Positions 1 to 13,300 of a stretch of DNA of 64,000 nt are shown piece after piece. Each line of letters starts with the position of its first letter. Within the stretch, counting starts at the first letter, position 1. Below the pieces are notes generated by a model, which saw nothing but the letters and a program-made list of their open reading frames with translations, searched no databases and had not been told where the DNA came from. The translations under genes were made by a program, and so were the position numbers. Source of the stretch: Setoptus koraiensis (Eukaryota; Arthropoda); the NCBI GenBank assembly GCA_048013815.1, contig CM106586.1, positions 16,988,001-17,052,000 on the forward strand, read 5' to 3'.

Positions 1-2945
1 AATGTTGATTAATTCTTCACTCATGCCATCTCTCTATTTTGTGCATTGCACAATATAAAACATGCCTGCTTGATTAGACTTTAATTGATTTTATTCCGCT
101 CTCATCCAATACAACCCAGTAAGATCCGATACAATCCGATCCGATCCCATCCTAACCAATCTCGTTTAGTCTGGCTCGTCTTGTCTTGTCTTGTCTCGCC
201 TGGTCTGGTCTGGACTGGTCCAGTTGATTCGGTACATCTAATGCTCATAACGATGCTACATGGGCATTACATTTTTGCTACGATTTAGTAAATGACAAGC
301 ACCGAACAACACGGATTTTATCATGTCTAAAAATAGAGAAAGGGTTAGTATTGTATATTAATTATTATGCATAGCAATAACCGGTGCACTAATGCCCAGC
401 TAGCAATTAAAACCTCTTCCCATTATTATATACACAAGAGCACATAGAAACATGGACACACAGACAATTCATAAATGCTAAACACAAGTGATCGTGATGA
501 TGCTGATTGTTGAACGGCCGGATTGTTTTTCATACGGCTAACGGCTTCACGAAGCTCAATCCAATCAATTATATAACGCTTATCGTCTGGCAAAAAGTTT
601 ACTCTATCGCTAATTTGTTCAACTATTAGCTAGGTGATTCTAACTGGCTTGCCATTTGATAGCGAGCCAGTAAGTTGAGGCTCAAGGTAAAACGAGTGTG
701 TATTGTTGTTGTTGTTGTTGTTGCTGTTTTGCAACAACAGGCTAGCGCAATCGTGAAACGCCTCCTCAATTCTTTTTCCTGTTTCTACCTATCACTAGTA
801 ATGCTGTTACGGGTGTCATTATTACATAATATGTATATATATATTAATATGTATACATGTATGTATGAATGAGCCAATGAATGTATGTATGTATGCTTAC
901 GATGATAGAAATAGAACCAATCTACCTGGCAAGCGCGCCGCTGCAATTGACAGAACAGTGACTTGATATTCTATCCAGGATATGAAATAAAATAACTTCA
1001 ATCTATGTGGACACCTTGTCTGTGTCGAATTGCCAAGCAATTCAATTGGTGCAATTTAAACAAATCAGTTGGTTGCGTTGTATGTGGTGCTGACTTATGT
1101 GTAAATTATGGTCGTATCAGTAATTTGTAATATAGATACTGATGTTTCGAAGCAGTGAAAAGAAAAGGAAAACCACTGGAGTGCAATGGTTGAGATTATT
1201 ACCAGAGTACAATTAGTCTAATACGCATCAGTTGTTGAGGTGGGGAGAGAGAGAAAGAGATAGGATTGTTGCTGCTAACTCTACTTGTTGGCATTGATGC
1301 TGAAACAATATAAATTTTTTCTCTTTCTGTTAACAACAATGAGAATTTTTGTATCCACAACTGACTGTATGTCGATCAACAACCAGTTGTTGTCGAGCTA
1401 GCCAATAGGCCAGATAATAATACAACAATAATTTCGGCGTGTGTGCCTGTTGCCCCATCAATTGAGCAGTTACGTTTCATATTATGCCATTGCCATGGCA
1501 CCACCACCAAACAACAAATCCACACATTTAATTATAGTGGTCACCTTATTACGACTACCACAACTACTTGGACTCATTAGGACGCTCACTCTCGCTGCTG
1601 ATTGGCCTGTTAATTCGTATACAATAAAAACAGCTCACACCCACACGAGTGGCTTGATGATAGCATCAGCTTCAGCTAATTGACCCTCTTTATAATCTCG
1701 TTCTCTTTCTCTCTTCATGTCTGACACCTTTGTGTATCTATCTATATTATTAATTGGACGAAGCTTATTGTCGTTGAATCTTTAGCACAATCTTTTTTTT
1801 TCCACCAGACGCAATAGTCGTAGAGTGTGTGTTTTGACTAATAATCTGGATTCTTTCAGCGAGATAGTTGAGCGAAGAAATCCAGTAAAGCCATCGCATG
1901 TTGTTCACATTGACAAAATGGTAGCCGCCTCTGATGGTTTCAAAAAATTAGTGATAGTCACGTTTCTCTAGCGAGACTTTTATAAACGAACATTTCCTCC
2001 TGTTGCTATCAGTTTGTCATCTGCTTCTCTCAAACAAACCAAATCTTCTATCAGTGAGTTAATCAGTGTGTTTGTATATATGGGCCAGTGAATTAATTAG
2101 ATGCATGTTGATCAAGAGGCACAAAAATTGTACCATGTTCTGTTAGCGATGATCTAGCGATAACAGAAGAGCTTCCGACTTCACACAACTTCACACAACT
2201 TCGGGCAACTGCAATAGTCGCTGAGCATAAAGTAGACCTGAAAAGATCTGACGGTGATGGGGAAGGATCTCGTTTGTGGTCGAAACGATCATTCTCCAGA
2301 GATTCATACCCAGCGGATTAATCATGTTCACAATGTTAGTCGATTGGAATATAGTCCTTGGCTATGGTTCGATGATTATAACTGATCTAGCATGAGATGG
2401 AATCGTCATTTGTAAGCGCAACTTTTCTCAAAAATTCTTCCTCTCGCAAGCTAACGGACATCACTGCCGCACCCAAGTTTTGTTCGAAACTATCAAAACG
2501 CTCCTCTCAGCAACCTGAATCAGTTTTTTGCCCGGTTTGGGCCATATTACCGGTTTTTCTCATGTTGTAGAGACACTATGGAAAAATGCACGGCAATAAG
2601 CATCCGTGCACTAGGCCAAAATAGTAATTGGGGAGCAGCAAATATCTTGGTTCTTCATCCCAAGATTTGGCCCCAGTGCAATTTTTCGAAAGTCTTTTCT
2701 GTACACCTGCAAAATCGGTGACGGGGGAGGAAGCTTCTTTTACTGTAAAAGTTTTACGCGAAGGATGGATCTGCCCCGGTCACTGGGCCAAAAAAGTGAT
2801 TTAAACTTGGCGCGTCATAATTCATGAATGAATTGATACATGTGATTTTGAGATCCTTTCAGATAAAAACAAATAATTTTGTAGTAAAAAAATAAAAATA
2901 CGCGAATCGTCGGAGAAACATCTCGCCTTGAATGACCATTTAACA
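1..2945. other. Intergenic region, no gene recognised
   Basis: No open frame here has a recognisable protein or convincing splice sites. Simple-sequence tracts are visible: a drifting pentamer region at about 110-225 (CCGAT-like units passing into CTTGT and CTGGT units), a GTT run at 703-724, and ATGT-rich sequence at 825-895. The last several hundred bases should contain the promoter and 5' leader of the eIF2B alpha gene, but no clear core promoter motif was identified. Confidence 0.6.
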
Positions 2946-4132
2946 ATGTTAGCCAATCCGGGTGGGTACAGGCCGGCCAAAGATTTAAATTTAATCATGT
3001 GCTAGTTGAAAGCATCCTCTAATAGTATCTAGAATTTTATTATGTTGCTGTCTCATTTTCCCACAGAAGAAAAAGTTGACTCATACTACAAGAAATGTCT
3101 AGTGCAGGATCCCCAGAAAAGTGTTGCTATTGCAACTCTTAAAACTTTGATAGAGGTCTTGGAAAACGACAAGTCCATCACTGCAAGCCAATTAAGAGAG
3201 ACCATCCGAGATACAATTGATCTCCTTAAACAGATCGAGTCATCAATTCAGGTCGAATCTGTTGCCGAAATCTTTCTCAGGTTTATCACCTTGGATGTGT
3301 GCCGATACGACGTAAGTACTTTCGCTATCTCTAGCCAGCGATCCTATTAGGTTCGGATAGTAAATTGATTGAGAGAAATTCTCCTAAATCCCAGATTTTC
3401 ACCGAACTGAAAAGGGCCCTGTTGCTAAGGAGTAAAGAATTTTTGCAAAATAGAGTCATCAAAGCCAAAGCTCGGGTTGCAAAACAAGCAGAAAAGTTTA
3501 TAGCCAACAACACTGTGAGTATCTCTGCCATATAAAACTAATATAAATACTAGTGATAGCACATTCTTTTGATCTTCTAATCACCTTTTGTTTTTTTCGC
3601 AATATAGCGTATATTGATTCACGCTAGATCATTCACAGTATTTTTGTGCCTTAAACACGCCCGAGAATGTAATAAGAAATTCTTTGTTTATGTCACAGAG
3701 TCTAGACCGGATCAATCGGGACTTGAAATGAGTGCTATGTTGAAGGAAGAAAATATAGAGCACGAACTGATCATGGACGCCTCGATAGGAAATTATCTAG
3801 AGAAAGTGGATATGGTCATGGTCGGAGCTGATGGTGTATGCGAAAGCGGTGGCATTATAAACAAAGTTGGAACATTCCCTCTGGCCATATGTGCCACTGC
3901 TCTCAACAAGCCATTTTATGTTGTTGCCGAAAGTTACAAATTCATCAGAATGTTCCCTTTGAATCAGAGCAATATACATCCATTCAGAGCTACTGATGAC
4001 AGGCCCGGGGACACAGATTCCCAGCTCAATATCGATTACACCCCTCCATCTTATATAACATTGTTGCTAACAGATTTGGGCCCATTGACAACGGCGGCAA
4101 TCAGTGATGAGCTTATGAAATTGTACCTGTGA
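2946..4132 (+). CDS. eIF2Balpha: Translation initiation factor eIF2B subunit alpha
   Basis: This is the regulatory alpha subunit of eIF2B, the cytosolic guanine nucleotide exchange factor for eIF2. Exons read as 2946-2961, 3067-3311, 3395-3514 and 3608-4132, giving 301 residues, close to the roughly 305 of animal homologs. Family landmarks are VYVTESRPDQSG, the VGADGV.E.GGIINKVGT block, NKPFYVVAESYKF..MFPLNQ, and the C-terminal LLLTDLGPLTTAAISDELMKLYL-type end. The three downstream introns have good GTAAGT or GTGAGT donors and pyrimidine-rich acceptors. The first exon is tentative: ATG at 2946 followed by a weak GTGGGT donor is the only nearby option found that fits the required phase and gives a short leader before EEKVDSYYKK. 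The alternative in-frame ATG at 3042 lies in what looks like the acceptor tract. Confidence 0.92.
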
Positions 4133-6250
4133 AGCACATATAATTAAACTAGAGTAAATTATTGTTTATGAATATATAACATTCTTATTGATGATATTCT
4201 AATTTGGTCTGGCATTTTGACATTCTCATCATGCGCTGTTTACACCTCTGGTGGAAGCAAATCTAAAGTAGCCAATGATTTTGCCGCATAAACGGCGGCA
4301 CCAAAAAATGTTACACACTTGATGAGACTCCTAGATTGCATGAGAATAAAAGATTAAGACCATGAATTAAGAAAGGTGAGTCGTAGGATCAGTATAATCG
4401 TAAAAAGGAGAAGAAGAAAATGATTCGCCATGCTGACCATTTGTAAGGATCCCTATAGACTCTATCTGCCATGGTTCTGATATAAGCAAATCTGGCATTG
4501 CTCGATACGGGCTTGAGCGCAGGTTTTTTTGTCTTCTTGAGCCTGATATTTCCGAACATGATGAAGAAATTCGACTGATTTATGTATTAATCAAGGTGAT
4601 TCGAAGTTAATAGTTAATCAATTTACGATTGGTTCACGTTCGACATTGGTGAGTGAGTGCCATGTGTGCCATTGTTTTGTTTTTTCCTTTATCACGTTGT
4701 GCTGCACTTGAAGGTGGCGCGCAGTTCGAAACTATTTTATCGAAGTCGGGATTGTGACGGAAGTCTCGTGAACCACGAGTCGTGATGAATTACGTGGTAG
4801 AGCGTGTGGTTTGCTGAGGAGTGGTATCTCAACTATTCTGATTAAATATCTGTGATAATAATGTGTGACAAATCAGTAAGTGATAATGCAATGTACAATA
4901 TAAGTGGTCACTCAAGGTTCTCCCAAAGAGCACTGAGCTCAATGATCTCTACCGAGCACAATACATTAAGACTGGTCATCCTAGTCTCTCACAAGATCAC
5001 ACAATCGAACATTTTCCTCATCACCCGACTGTGGGGGTCATACGAGATGAGATCTTTTGGATCTAACTGGACAAAGGGTATCGATGTGCTCGTTGAAGAA
5101 TCGCAGTCACCATTCCTGATCTAATCTACAAACTAAATAAACAATGTACACACGAGATGCAAATTCTGCACATTTCGTTGAGAGTTAATGTCAGTGCCGG
5201 CTCTCAGGCCACCTCCTCTGGACAGATACTGAACACGATGCATTTGACAAGTTCATGTCATTTCTTTGGTGTTGTGTGACACGATTTGTGTCCGATTAAG
5301 CTAGCTTGGACCGTAGTTTTGCTGCTCACAGCTTCTGCTAAACATAGTCTGGCGAACACTTTTATAGCTAAGCCATGATTAAGTGCGCGCGCGCGCGCTT
5401 CTGTGTCTTCACTGACCGGACTGTCAATTTTGTGTCAACACTTCTGTCAAGTGACAAGATTGAATTCATTTATATTGCTTTCTTTTTTGAATATTGATCA
5501 GAAAGCATTAACAGTGCTCAGGGGGACACATTTAGTTGATATGAGCATGTACACAATGGCGTCTGTAGTAGTGTGATTGACAATAGGCTAGGATTTGCGC
5601 GTTCTTAGTAAGTAATGAAACCCTTGCCGACAGGTTAGCCCTGTTAGTGGGAGACCTTTCGATACGCGAACGTGCGAACCGACACACATCAATAGAGCTC
5701 CCGGGTGACTCATGATAACAGTAGACAGGAAGTGGCGCCGTCTAGAGGCTTGGTGGGCTCCTGTTTTTGTTTCGCCTCTTGAGTGGAAGACAAGCGCGAG
5801 ACGAGAGGAACCAAGGGCCACTAAACTAAAGCAAGCAGCAGTCTCTAAAACTGAAAATGTATACAACAGCGCGCAATATCTGGTTCTATTTGCGCACACT
5901 TCGCCGCTGATCTGTATTGAACAACTTCCCCCCCCCCTCTCCATCCTCCTCGTTCAGAACGTTTGGAGGGGAGCCGTAGGGACCTGGAGCGATAATAGTA
6001 TTTGAGTATATGAGGCCCCGTTTGGTTGAGTCATTTGTGACTGTGGTCACAGTGATGATTCCTATTCTCTCCCTCTTGTGCGCCTGTTGTGTACAAGAGT
6101 GCGCGCACACACACACACACAGTTATGGTGGAGGAACTAGAGGGGGGGGGGGATCAAATCGAATCAAAATCGTTTTTGTCGTTCTTATACAGCTTATCCA
6201 AGCGAACAGTGTCCCGACTTAGCAGTTTCTATACCTTGTTCTTGTCAGTG

Positions 6251-6320
6251 TGTGTGTGTGTGTGTGTGCAGTTGAGGGCACACAAAATGCCCTCAACTTT
6301 GCACAACACACACACACACA
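6251..6320. repeat. Long imperfect hairpin ending in GT/CA arms
   Basis: The core arms AGTTGAGGGCA (6270-6280) and TGCCCTCAACT (6288-6298) pair perfectly across a 7-base loop. The stem then continues outwards, with small bulges, through TGCA and into a GT run on the left pairing with a CA run on the right, giving roughly 30 paired positions. It resembles a small-RNA precursor fold, but no expression evidence can be seen from sequence. Confidence 0.7.
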
Positions 6321-7130
6321 ATTTTTGAGAACGAACGGTGGCAATGGGCGCGCAAAAGAGGAGATTAGGACAGCGAACAGAAAACAATTCGGTCGCACAC
6401 AATTGACGATAATAATGGCGGCTATTGTTGTTGCGCAACATGCACGCAGTTTGCGTTGTACGCGCACGTGATGAGGCACTGCAACAAAGTCTCGACTGTC
6501 GAGTGCATTTATGTGCAGCAGCAGCATATTAGTGCGTTGGGTGCCGCTGGAACAGCTGACAATTGCGCAACTCTAGCAGATCCTCATTCCGACAGCCCGT
6601 TCGTGTTATTATGCACAGAGCGTAATATTGTGCTGCACAGTCAGTGGCGAGATTATTATTGCATACTAAGACAGTGCGCCATTGGCGCAATAAGTTCTAT
6701 GACGAGTAGAACCAACCAACACAGGGACTATATGTGAGTCACTGGCATGCTACCAGCCAGAGTTATAACGCTAGTACATACAGTACTGTATTGTGAACAT
6801 TGTGCACAACGACGCTACACTGGTGATAGAACTATAAGAATGTTGGTGTGTGTGCGTGTAACACGGTCACTGCGAGCGAGCTACGTGTGATGGCTGTTGG
6901 GCAGCGAACCAACGACCGGTAGAGGTTGTTCGCCTCTATTATGCATTATAGCCGCGTTAGTTATTCGTTCGCTGACTGCAGGCGAACCAGGCAACCCAGC
7001 AGCCATCCTGCCGACCAATCGAACGAGTGAGCGGGTGAACGAATGAACCAATCTCACACCCCGCATATGCAGCGTATATAGTGCAAACGGGTGATAGAAT
7101 AGAACGGAATGATATATTTTATCGAACAGT

Positions 7131-7201
<71 letters not shown>

Positions 7202-7206
7202 CACAC
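7131..7206. repeat. AC dinucleotide microsatellite
   Basis: About 37 AC units with a single interruption (ACGC). The open frames that cross it are artefacts of the dinucleotide run. Confidence 0.95.
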
Positions 7207-8329
7207 TAACACCAATATTCGCTAGCGAACCAATATTGAACAACAAAGAGAAAGATTCATTGGTGCAGATTCATTGGAAATCGTCAACAACACATACACG
7301 CACACTCACTGTGAGCGAGCGAGTGAGCGAGAGTCACAACAGTCAACCTCATACAGTGTAGTGATAGTGGTGTCACATCCAATTCAATATCAAACAATAT
7401 GCAACTATCCAATCTTATTTTTTTGTATTATTATATCTATTTTATATCAAGACACACAGACACAGATTAGTGTTGCATCATCATCATCGATAATACATCA
7501 ACGACTTTATTACTATTATCATTATTATTATTACTACTCCTACCATCAGTACTTATTGTTTATTATCGACATTAGATTATTTATCCAGATTAAAGGAACA
7601 ACGATCCATGGCGTCATACTCGAGCATATTATTTGATGGCAAGCCTGTGAAGAAACAATAATATCAATTTTAATTTCAATAGCGCCAAACAGCCCATCAG
7701 TGTCACCTGCTTGGTGCCGGCGACAGCTTGTCAAAGCAAAATCGCCAACATCTTTACACAAGAGATATTGGTATGCCCACAACAGATAGTCAAAATAAGT
7801 TTTATAGTAGTATCACCGACAAGACATAACGCCATCAATCACCTAAGGGATATTTCAAGCTAGTGAGTGCCAATGGTAATCAGCATCAATGTGTTTCCAG
7901 TTGTTAACCAGTGTTTGCGATTGTGCTCCTGCACGCCTGTCTTCTGCAATTCAAAACAACTGCCAGGAGATGAGTAACAAACCGTTGCCGTAGCAAAATC
8001 TCCAATGCTTTTAATGTTAATTTTGATCAATCCATATTCCACCATATTATTATAAACGGTCAGTCCAAATAATTTTTCATACACACAAGTCAACCAACGT
8101 AGTATGATTATACTAACAACTAGAGCAGCATTATTATCAACATCTAGTAATTTATTTCGCTGCTGCTGCCGCCACTGCTGTAATCAATTGTCATCATTCC
8201 ATTAGTTGCCGCCACCCGAATTATAATTATATTCTAACTCCAACAACGAAATCTACTACTGTTTTATAAGGCATAATCATCGTCAATCATATTATTGTCT
8301 TCCAACAATAAAGTCAACTTATAGAACCA

Positions 8330-11270
8330 ATGATGACTTTCACATTGATGTTCGCCATATTCTCTGCCGTGCTTGGCATGTTCCAATTTGGTTACAATAC
8401 AGGAGTGATAAATGCACCTCAAAAGGTTAGTAGTAACTCTATGCGACATTGTCATGTTTAACACCAGCTAACCATCTTATTGTCTGACAAACTGGTTCAC
8501 TGGCCAGCTTGACAGCAATAGCTTGACACTACACAAATGCACGCATGCACGTCCGCACTTAGAAGTAGGACATGGCTTTGCACTTCACCAAAACATCATA
8601 ACAATACACACACAACACACGCTAGCTTACTTTCATAAACAATTTCAAGCCGCTATATATTGACATTCGTACCTTTTGTGCCGTGTTGACGTCAAGCTAA
8701 CAGTAAACATAGAATTGGGTGTCATAAATGCGTACCTTATCTGGCAGCCGCACGATTGCGTCATCCCTCTTTCTCGCTCAGAGATTATTTGACCGTTTAA
8801 AGGTGTCGTCAGTAACTCACGATTTGCGTGACTAGGTCATCTAATCTAGATGACACCTGCATTCCATGTATCGTGTACAGGGCCCTTTAAAGCTCACATG
8901 GTAGATGGTTCATACTATCTATTATTGATGGTACTTATAGCTATATATATGATATATAGTATATTTGATTTTTTCTAAAACTGGAAGAGAATGAACTAAC
9001 TCTGATGTCACTAAACTATCTGATTTTCTTATAGATCCTAGAAGAATTCATAGCCAATGTATACAAGAATCGCACTGGCGATTGGATTACTGAAGAATTC
9101 AGAGACTTTTTATGGTCGCTAACTGTCAGCATATTCGCAATCGGTGGAATGATCGGAGGCATCTCTGGTGGGGTAATTGCTAACAAATGTGGCCGAAAAT
9201 GGGGACTCTTTTTGAATAATGCGATTGCTCTTTTTGGAGTTCTGTTGATGAGTTCTAGTCACCTCATTCAAAGTATTGAATGTCTCATCATGGGTCGTTT
9301 TTTTATAGGTATAAATTGCGGTATGAGTACAGGTACGTGATCATAATCAATATAGTATTGAGAGAAGTTGTAAAACTTCGAATATATGCTTGTTAGTAAC
9401 ATGGGTTATTATCGTCATCTTTTATCTATCATGCAATTATAGTGCTCGTACCTATGTATCTCACTGAAATCTCCACTCTAAATATGAGAGGTGCACTCGG
9501 TAAGTTTAGTGAAATTTGAGAAACTCTACATATTCTGCTATCCTACGTAGAGAAAATACAATCGACCGTCTTCAATTATTATTATCAGGCACCGTAAGTC
9601 AGTTGGGAACAACCATTGGAATACTCTTATCTCAGATTTTGGGGCTGAAAGAGATACTTGGAACCAAGGATGGATGGCCTTTCTTATTTGGGTTCGCATT
9701 CATACCTGCTGTGCTTCAACTTATGTTTTTGCCTTTCTGTCCAGAGAGTCCTCGTTATCTATTGATAAGTAGGGGTAGAGTTATCGAAGCAAGAAAATGT
9801 AAGTGCGTCAAGTTGTATTGCACCTATGAATATTCTACTTCACCTAAGAGGTCTATCTAATCAAATTATGTTATAACTTACTAAAAGCTTTGCAACGACT
9901 GAGGAAAGATTCTGACATAGAGGAGGATATGGAGGAGATGCGAGCTGAAGATAGAGGCCAGCAAGCAGAGGCGAAGGTAAGACGTAATTTGATTTTTGTG
10001 TTGTTTCGCCACGTAACAGTATATGTGACATCTCATCAATCAAATTTGCTCCCTTTTTTCTTCAATGACAAACTATAGATATCTATGATGCAATTGATCA
10101 GGAGCAAAGTTCACCGGGCACCACTAATCATCGGTATTATGATGCAACTCGCCCAACAGCTTTCGGGTATTAATGCAATATTCTACTATTCAACGGACAT
10201 ATTTTTATCCGCTGAAGTACCTTCAGATTATGCCGTTTACGCTACAATGGGCGTCGGTACAGTAATGGTAGGTTCAGAAGTTATTACTACCCATTACGCT
10301 ACTTCGGCAAAACATTATCGCACACAATAACCAATCTATTTTGCCCATCGAACCAGGTAATCATGACATTAGTATCCATTCCTTTGATGGATCGCTTGGG
10401 GCGAAGAACTTTAACTCTGTATGGTCTAGCTGGGATGTTTTTGGCAAGCATCTTTTTGACAATTTCTCTACTAGTCAAGGTAATCTATAAAATCTAATCT
10501 CGCCCGTAAATAATTACAATTAATAACTTCAACTAACAATACTTAACTTTTAATGGTATTCAAACACAATTTAGTTTTTATACGATTGGATGAAGTATAT
10601 CAGTGTAATAAGTGTATTGGTATCTGTTTTATTTTTTGCCATTGGTCCTGGATCGATACCATGGATGATAACCTCTGAGCTTTTTTCCCAAGGACCGAGA
10701 CCCGCAGCCATGTCCATCTGTGTATTAGTGAACTGGTTAACCAACTTTGCCGTGGGATTAGCATTTCCCATGATGAAGGTAAAATTCGAGTTACTCGATT
10801 ATACAATTCAATCCAATCCAATCTAAAATATACTACTAACATGTTTTGTCTGATTTATCTCTATTCGTTTAGCGAACTTTGCAAAGTTATCTGTTTCTTC
10901 CATTTACAATATTCTTGGCAATCTTTTGGACATTTACGTATCATAAGGTAAGTGATAAGCTGAAACTACTCAGTAGTTACTACTGACAGGATTAAATTCT
11001 CACTCCATACTTGATCATTTCATTAATTTGTCCATTGGAATCATATTTCAGGTACCAGAAACTAAGAATCGTACATTTGAGGAAATATCCGCCTTGTTTA
11101 GACCGTTGGAAATACCCAGCTCGCCTACAAATTATGGTTCTAACCCAACAAATGGTGGTGACCCCAAAGGCTTCATTCCACCTGCTGTTGGCCAAATCCA
11201 AGTACCCAATAATGCTATGGGCGCTCCACAAATGCACCAATTTATGGTACTGAACACGGGAATGATGTAG
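8330..11270 (+). CDS. Glut1: Class I facilitated glucose transporter
   Basis: A plasma-membrane facilitative hexose transporter of the major facilitator superfamily with 12 expected membrane helices. Ten exons splice cleanly: 8330-8425, 9035-9332, 9443-9499, 9589-9798, 9888-9976, 10079-10267, 10357-10479, 10575-10778, 10873-10947 and 11052-11270, for 519 residues. Diagnostic blocks are [14 protein letters not shown] at the N-terminus, [22 protein letters not shown] after helix 6, [14 protein letters not shown] in helix 7, [20 protein letters not shown] around helices 10-11, and [11 protein letters not shown] after helix 12. QLS in helix 7 and the GPGSIPW block are typical class I features, and similarity to arthropod Glut1 is continuous. 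The first intron is long (609 bp) and the others are about 90-110 bp. Two AATAAA signals lie at about 11523 and 11542. Confidence 0.96.
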
Positions 11271-11593
11271 ATTATCGAGTGATTGTCGACCCTCAGTCCA
11301 CACCACCCAGCCGAACGAACTGTTTATTCCAATACGGCCCAAGTTGCCTTAATTTTCCTTGATCACAAAGCATATGTCTGAATTAATAATGTTTCCACCT
11401 TATACAGTGACTCTCGTCCGTGATTTTTACAGTCGAACAAAAAAACATTGTCCTCATTATTATCAAGAAGTCCACCAATGGCATATCATGTTAGACGGAT
11501 TTATAAAAGATTTAATGATTGAATAAAAGGAAACCAGATCAAATAAAGAGAGCTGCTATAATAGATATGTTACACGGTTAATTTAATTGAAAA
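11271..11593. other. Convergent 3' region of Glut1 and RpS4 copy 1
   Basis: This gap holds the Glut1 3' untranslated region with AATAAA hexamers near 11523 and 11542. The polyadenylation signal of the convergent RpS4 gene sits at its right edge. Nothing else was recognised. Confidence 0.6.
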
Positions 11594-11599
11594 TTTATT
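11594..11599 (-). terminator. Polyadenylation signal overlapping the RpS4 stop codon
   Basis: On the minus strand the stop codon TAA of RpS4 copy 1 lies inside an AATAAA hexamer, so cleavage is expected within about 10-30 bases and the 3' untranslated region should be very short. Confidence 0.6.
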
Positions 11600-12966
11600 G
11601 GGCTTTCGTTAATCTACGATCACGCTCTTCGGCAACGCTGAGTCTGACACCTTTGCCTTTCGGTAGCGAAATATATGGTTTCACTCCTTTACCGATGATG
11701 AAGATGTAATTGATCCTGCAGAATAGACATCGAATAGTAAGAAGAATGTAAATATTAAAATCATCTATTAGTTATATCTTGATAACAACGTAAAGCCTGT
11801 TGCAACACGTGATACTCAATAGCTTACCTAGTGGCAAATGTGTGTCCCTGTGAATCTTTCACGTGTACAATATCGAAACTACCAGAGTGGCGCTCTCTAT
11901 GTGCGATCACTCCTACACGACCTAAATTGTGACCTCCTGTAACCATACATAGATTACTAGTCTCAAACTTGATAAATTCCAAAATCTTGCCTGTTTTCAC
12001 GTCTACGCGAATAGTATCGTGCACTTTGATCAATGGATCTGGGTACCTTATTGTACGTCCATCGTGCGTAACTAAGTACGGTACTCCTTTGGGTCCCGTA
12101 CCTACCCTCTTAACACGACAAAGCTTGTATGAGGCCTCGTCGGCGGTGATACGGTGGAGAGCAAATCGTCCTTTTACGTCGTACAAAATACGGAAGAATT
12201 CCTTTGTTCTCTCTATTGACACGACATCTGTTCAAAGTAAAGACATGAAAAAAATATGAAAAGATTGTATTAATATAGGTAGCTTTTGACATCATCAATC
12301 AATGTTCCGAATGAAAGCATGTATCTCCGTTGGGTGATGCGCAAAAAGTATAGCTGAACCCGTTTCTAAAGGATCAAGCAACTCAGTGAGCGACCGTTTG
12401 GGGACCTCTTGATTTCGGCCCAGTTTTGAAAGCATTGTCCAAGAGTGTTTTGGACCTAATGCCTCTTCGATATAAGGGCCTTATCTCTCATTTTACGATT
12501 CATTCAGCAATGTAGTTTGTGTAACTAACCCATAAAACCTGTTGGAAAAGTGCTGTCTGTCCTCACTTTTCCATCAACTTTAATTGTACGCTGCATAACA
12601 ATTTTCGATACCTCCTTCCTCGTGAGAGCATACTTCAGTTTGTTTCTCAACATAATTATCAAGGGCAAAGATTCACGTAATTTGTGGGGACCGGGTGATG
12701 GTCTGGGTGCAAACACACCGCCTAATTTGTCCAACATCCATGCTTTTGGGGCGACGAGACGCTTTAGATGTTTCTTGGGTCCACGAGCCTAGGATGAAGT
12801 ACAGTTAATAAGAGGGAAGGGAGGAGTATATGTTGTTAAAAATGGTGGTGATTATGAAAGAGCAAAGTGAGTTTCTCTTAGCTTATTTAGCAACCTGTAT
12901 GACGTCTTCAGGAACGGCAGCTCGATAAATCTTGAACTCCTCTCCTATCACGACTCAACTTACCAT
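11595..12966 (-). CDS. RpS4: 40S ribosomal protein S4, copy 1
   Basis: A structural protein of the small cytosolic ribosomal subunit. Exons on the minus strand are 12966-12964 (ATG only), 12788-12530, 12227-11828 and 11715-11595, giving 260 residues, one fewer than the Drosophila protein. The sequence runs from [20 protein letters not shown] through [40 protein letters not shown] and [18 protein letters not shown] to a KAQ end, so the S4-like, KOW and C-terminal parts are all present. A first exon consisting of only the start codon is usual for this gene in animals; here ATG is followed directly by GTAAGT. A second copy lies inverted at 44910-46283 and is virtually identical from just before exon 2 into the start of exon 4. 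Confidence 0.97.
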
Positions 12967-13300
12967 GATTAATATTCCCGGATATTAAGAAATGTTATTC
13001 AAGATGTTCAATAAATTATTATATCAATGTCGATTACACTTGAATATTTTCAATTTGGTGTTGGAAGAGAGCACACTCATGGATTGCCAGATGGGTAAAT
13101 GGTTGGGGGATCAACAGTAAAGGGAAATGCTTTCAGAGATAGACTGCGCATGTTCAGTCGGCATAATTGAGCGCGAGATATGAAAAAATTTCTATTTTTT
13201 TTTTATTTTATTTAACCGAAGCTCTTGCAAGTTGCAATCAATGGCCTACTAAGGGCGAATAGAATTCTTTGTGTTGACTATAATAATTTATCTAGTCTGA
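12967..13300. other. Upstream region of RpS4 copy 1
   Basis: This stretch should contain the minus-strand promoter and leader of RpS4 copy 1 and the 3' flank of the mL63-like gene. A T-rich run is present around 13192-13215. No definite promoter motif was assigned. Confidence 0.5.

Larger units (their letters stand above)
4133..8329. other. Intergenic region with microsatellites and a hairpin
   Basis: No protein gene is supported here, although several frames stay open on both strands around 5.6-7.2 kb; these are low complexity or out of phase with each other. The stretch holds a GC dinucleotide run near 5388-5399, a C run near 5928, several CA/GT tracts (6105-6120, 6249-6268, 6306-6320), a long AC microsatellite (7131-7206), and a hairpin at 6251-6320. 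Untranslated exons and the promoter of the glucose transporter gene probably lie towards 7.2-8.3 kb, which is inference from position only. Confidence 0.55.

Noticed and set aside
4852-5124. 90-codon plus-strand frame
   Set aside because: No family resemblance; isolated in an intergenic region.
5588-6222. Several overlapping frames of about 70-118 codons on both strands
   Set aside because: Composition is biased, frames overlap on both strands, and no motif or splice context supports them.
6881-7246. 121-codon frame crossing the AC microsatellite
   Set aside because: Its core is the Val-Cys run encoded by the dinucleotide repeat; the flanks have no family features.
8836-8854. Small hairpin GTCATCTA / TAGATGAC in Glut1 intron 1
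   Set aside because: Only 8-bp arms; expected by chance in tens of kilobases.
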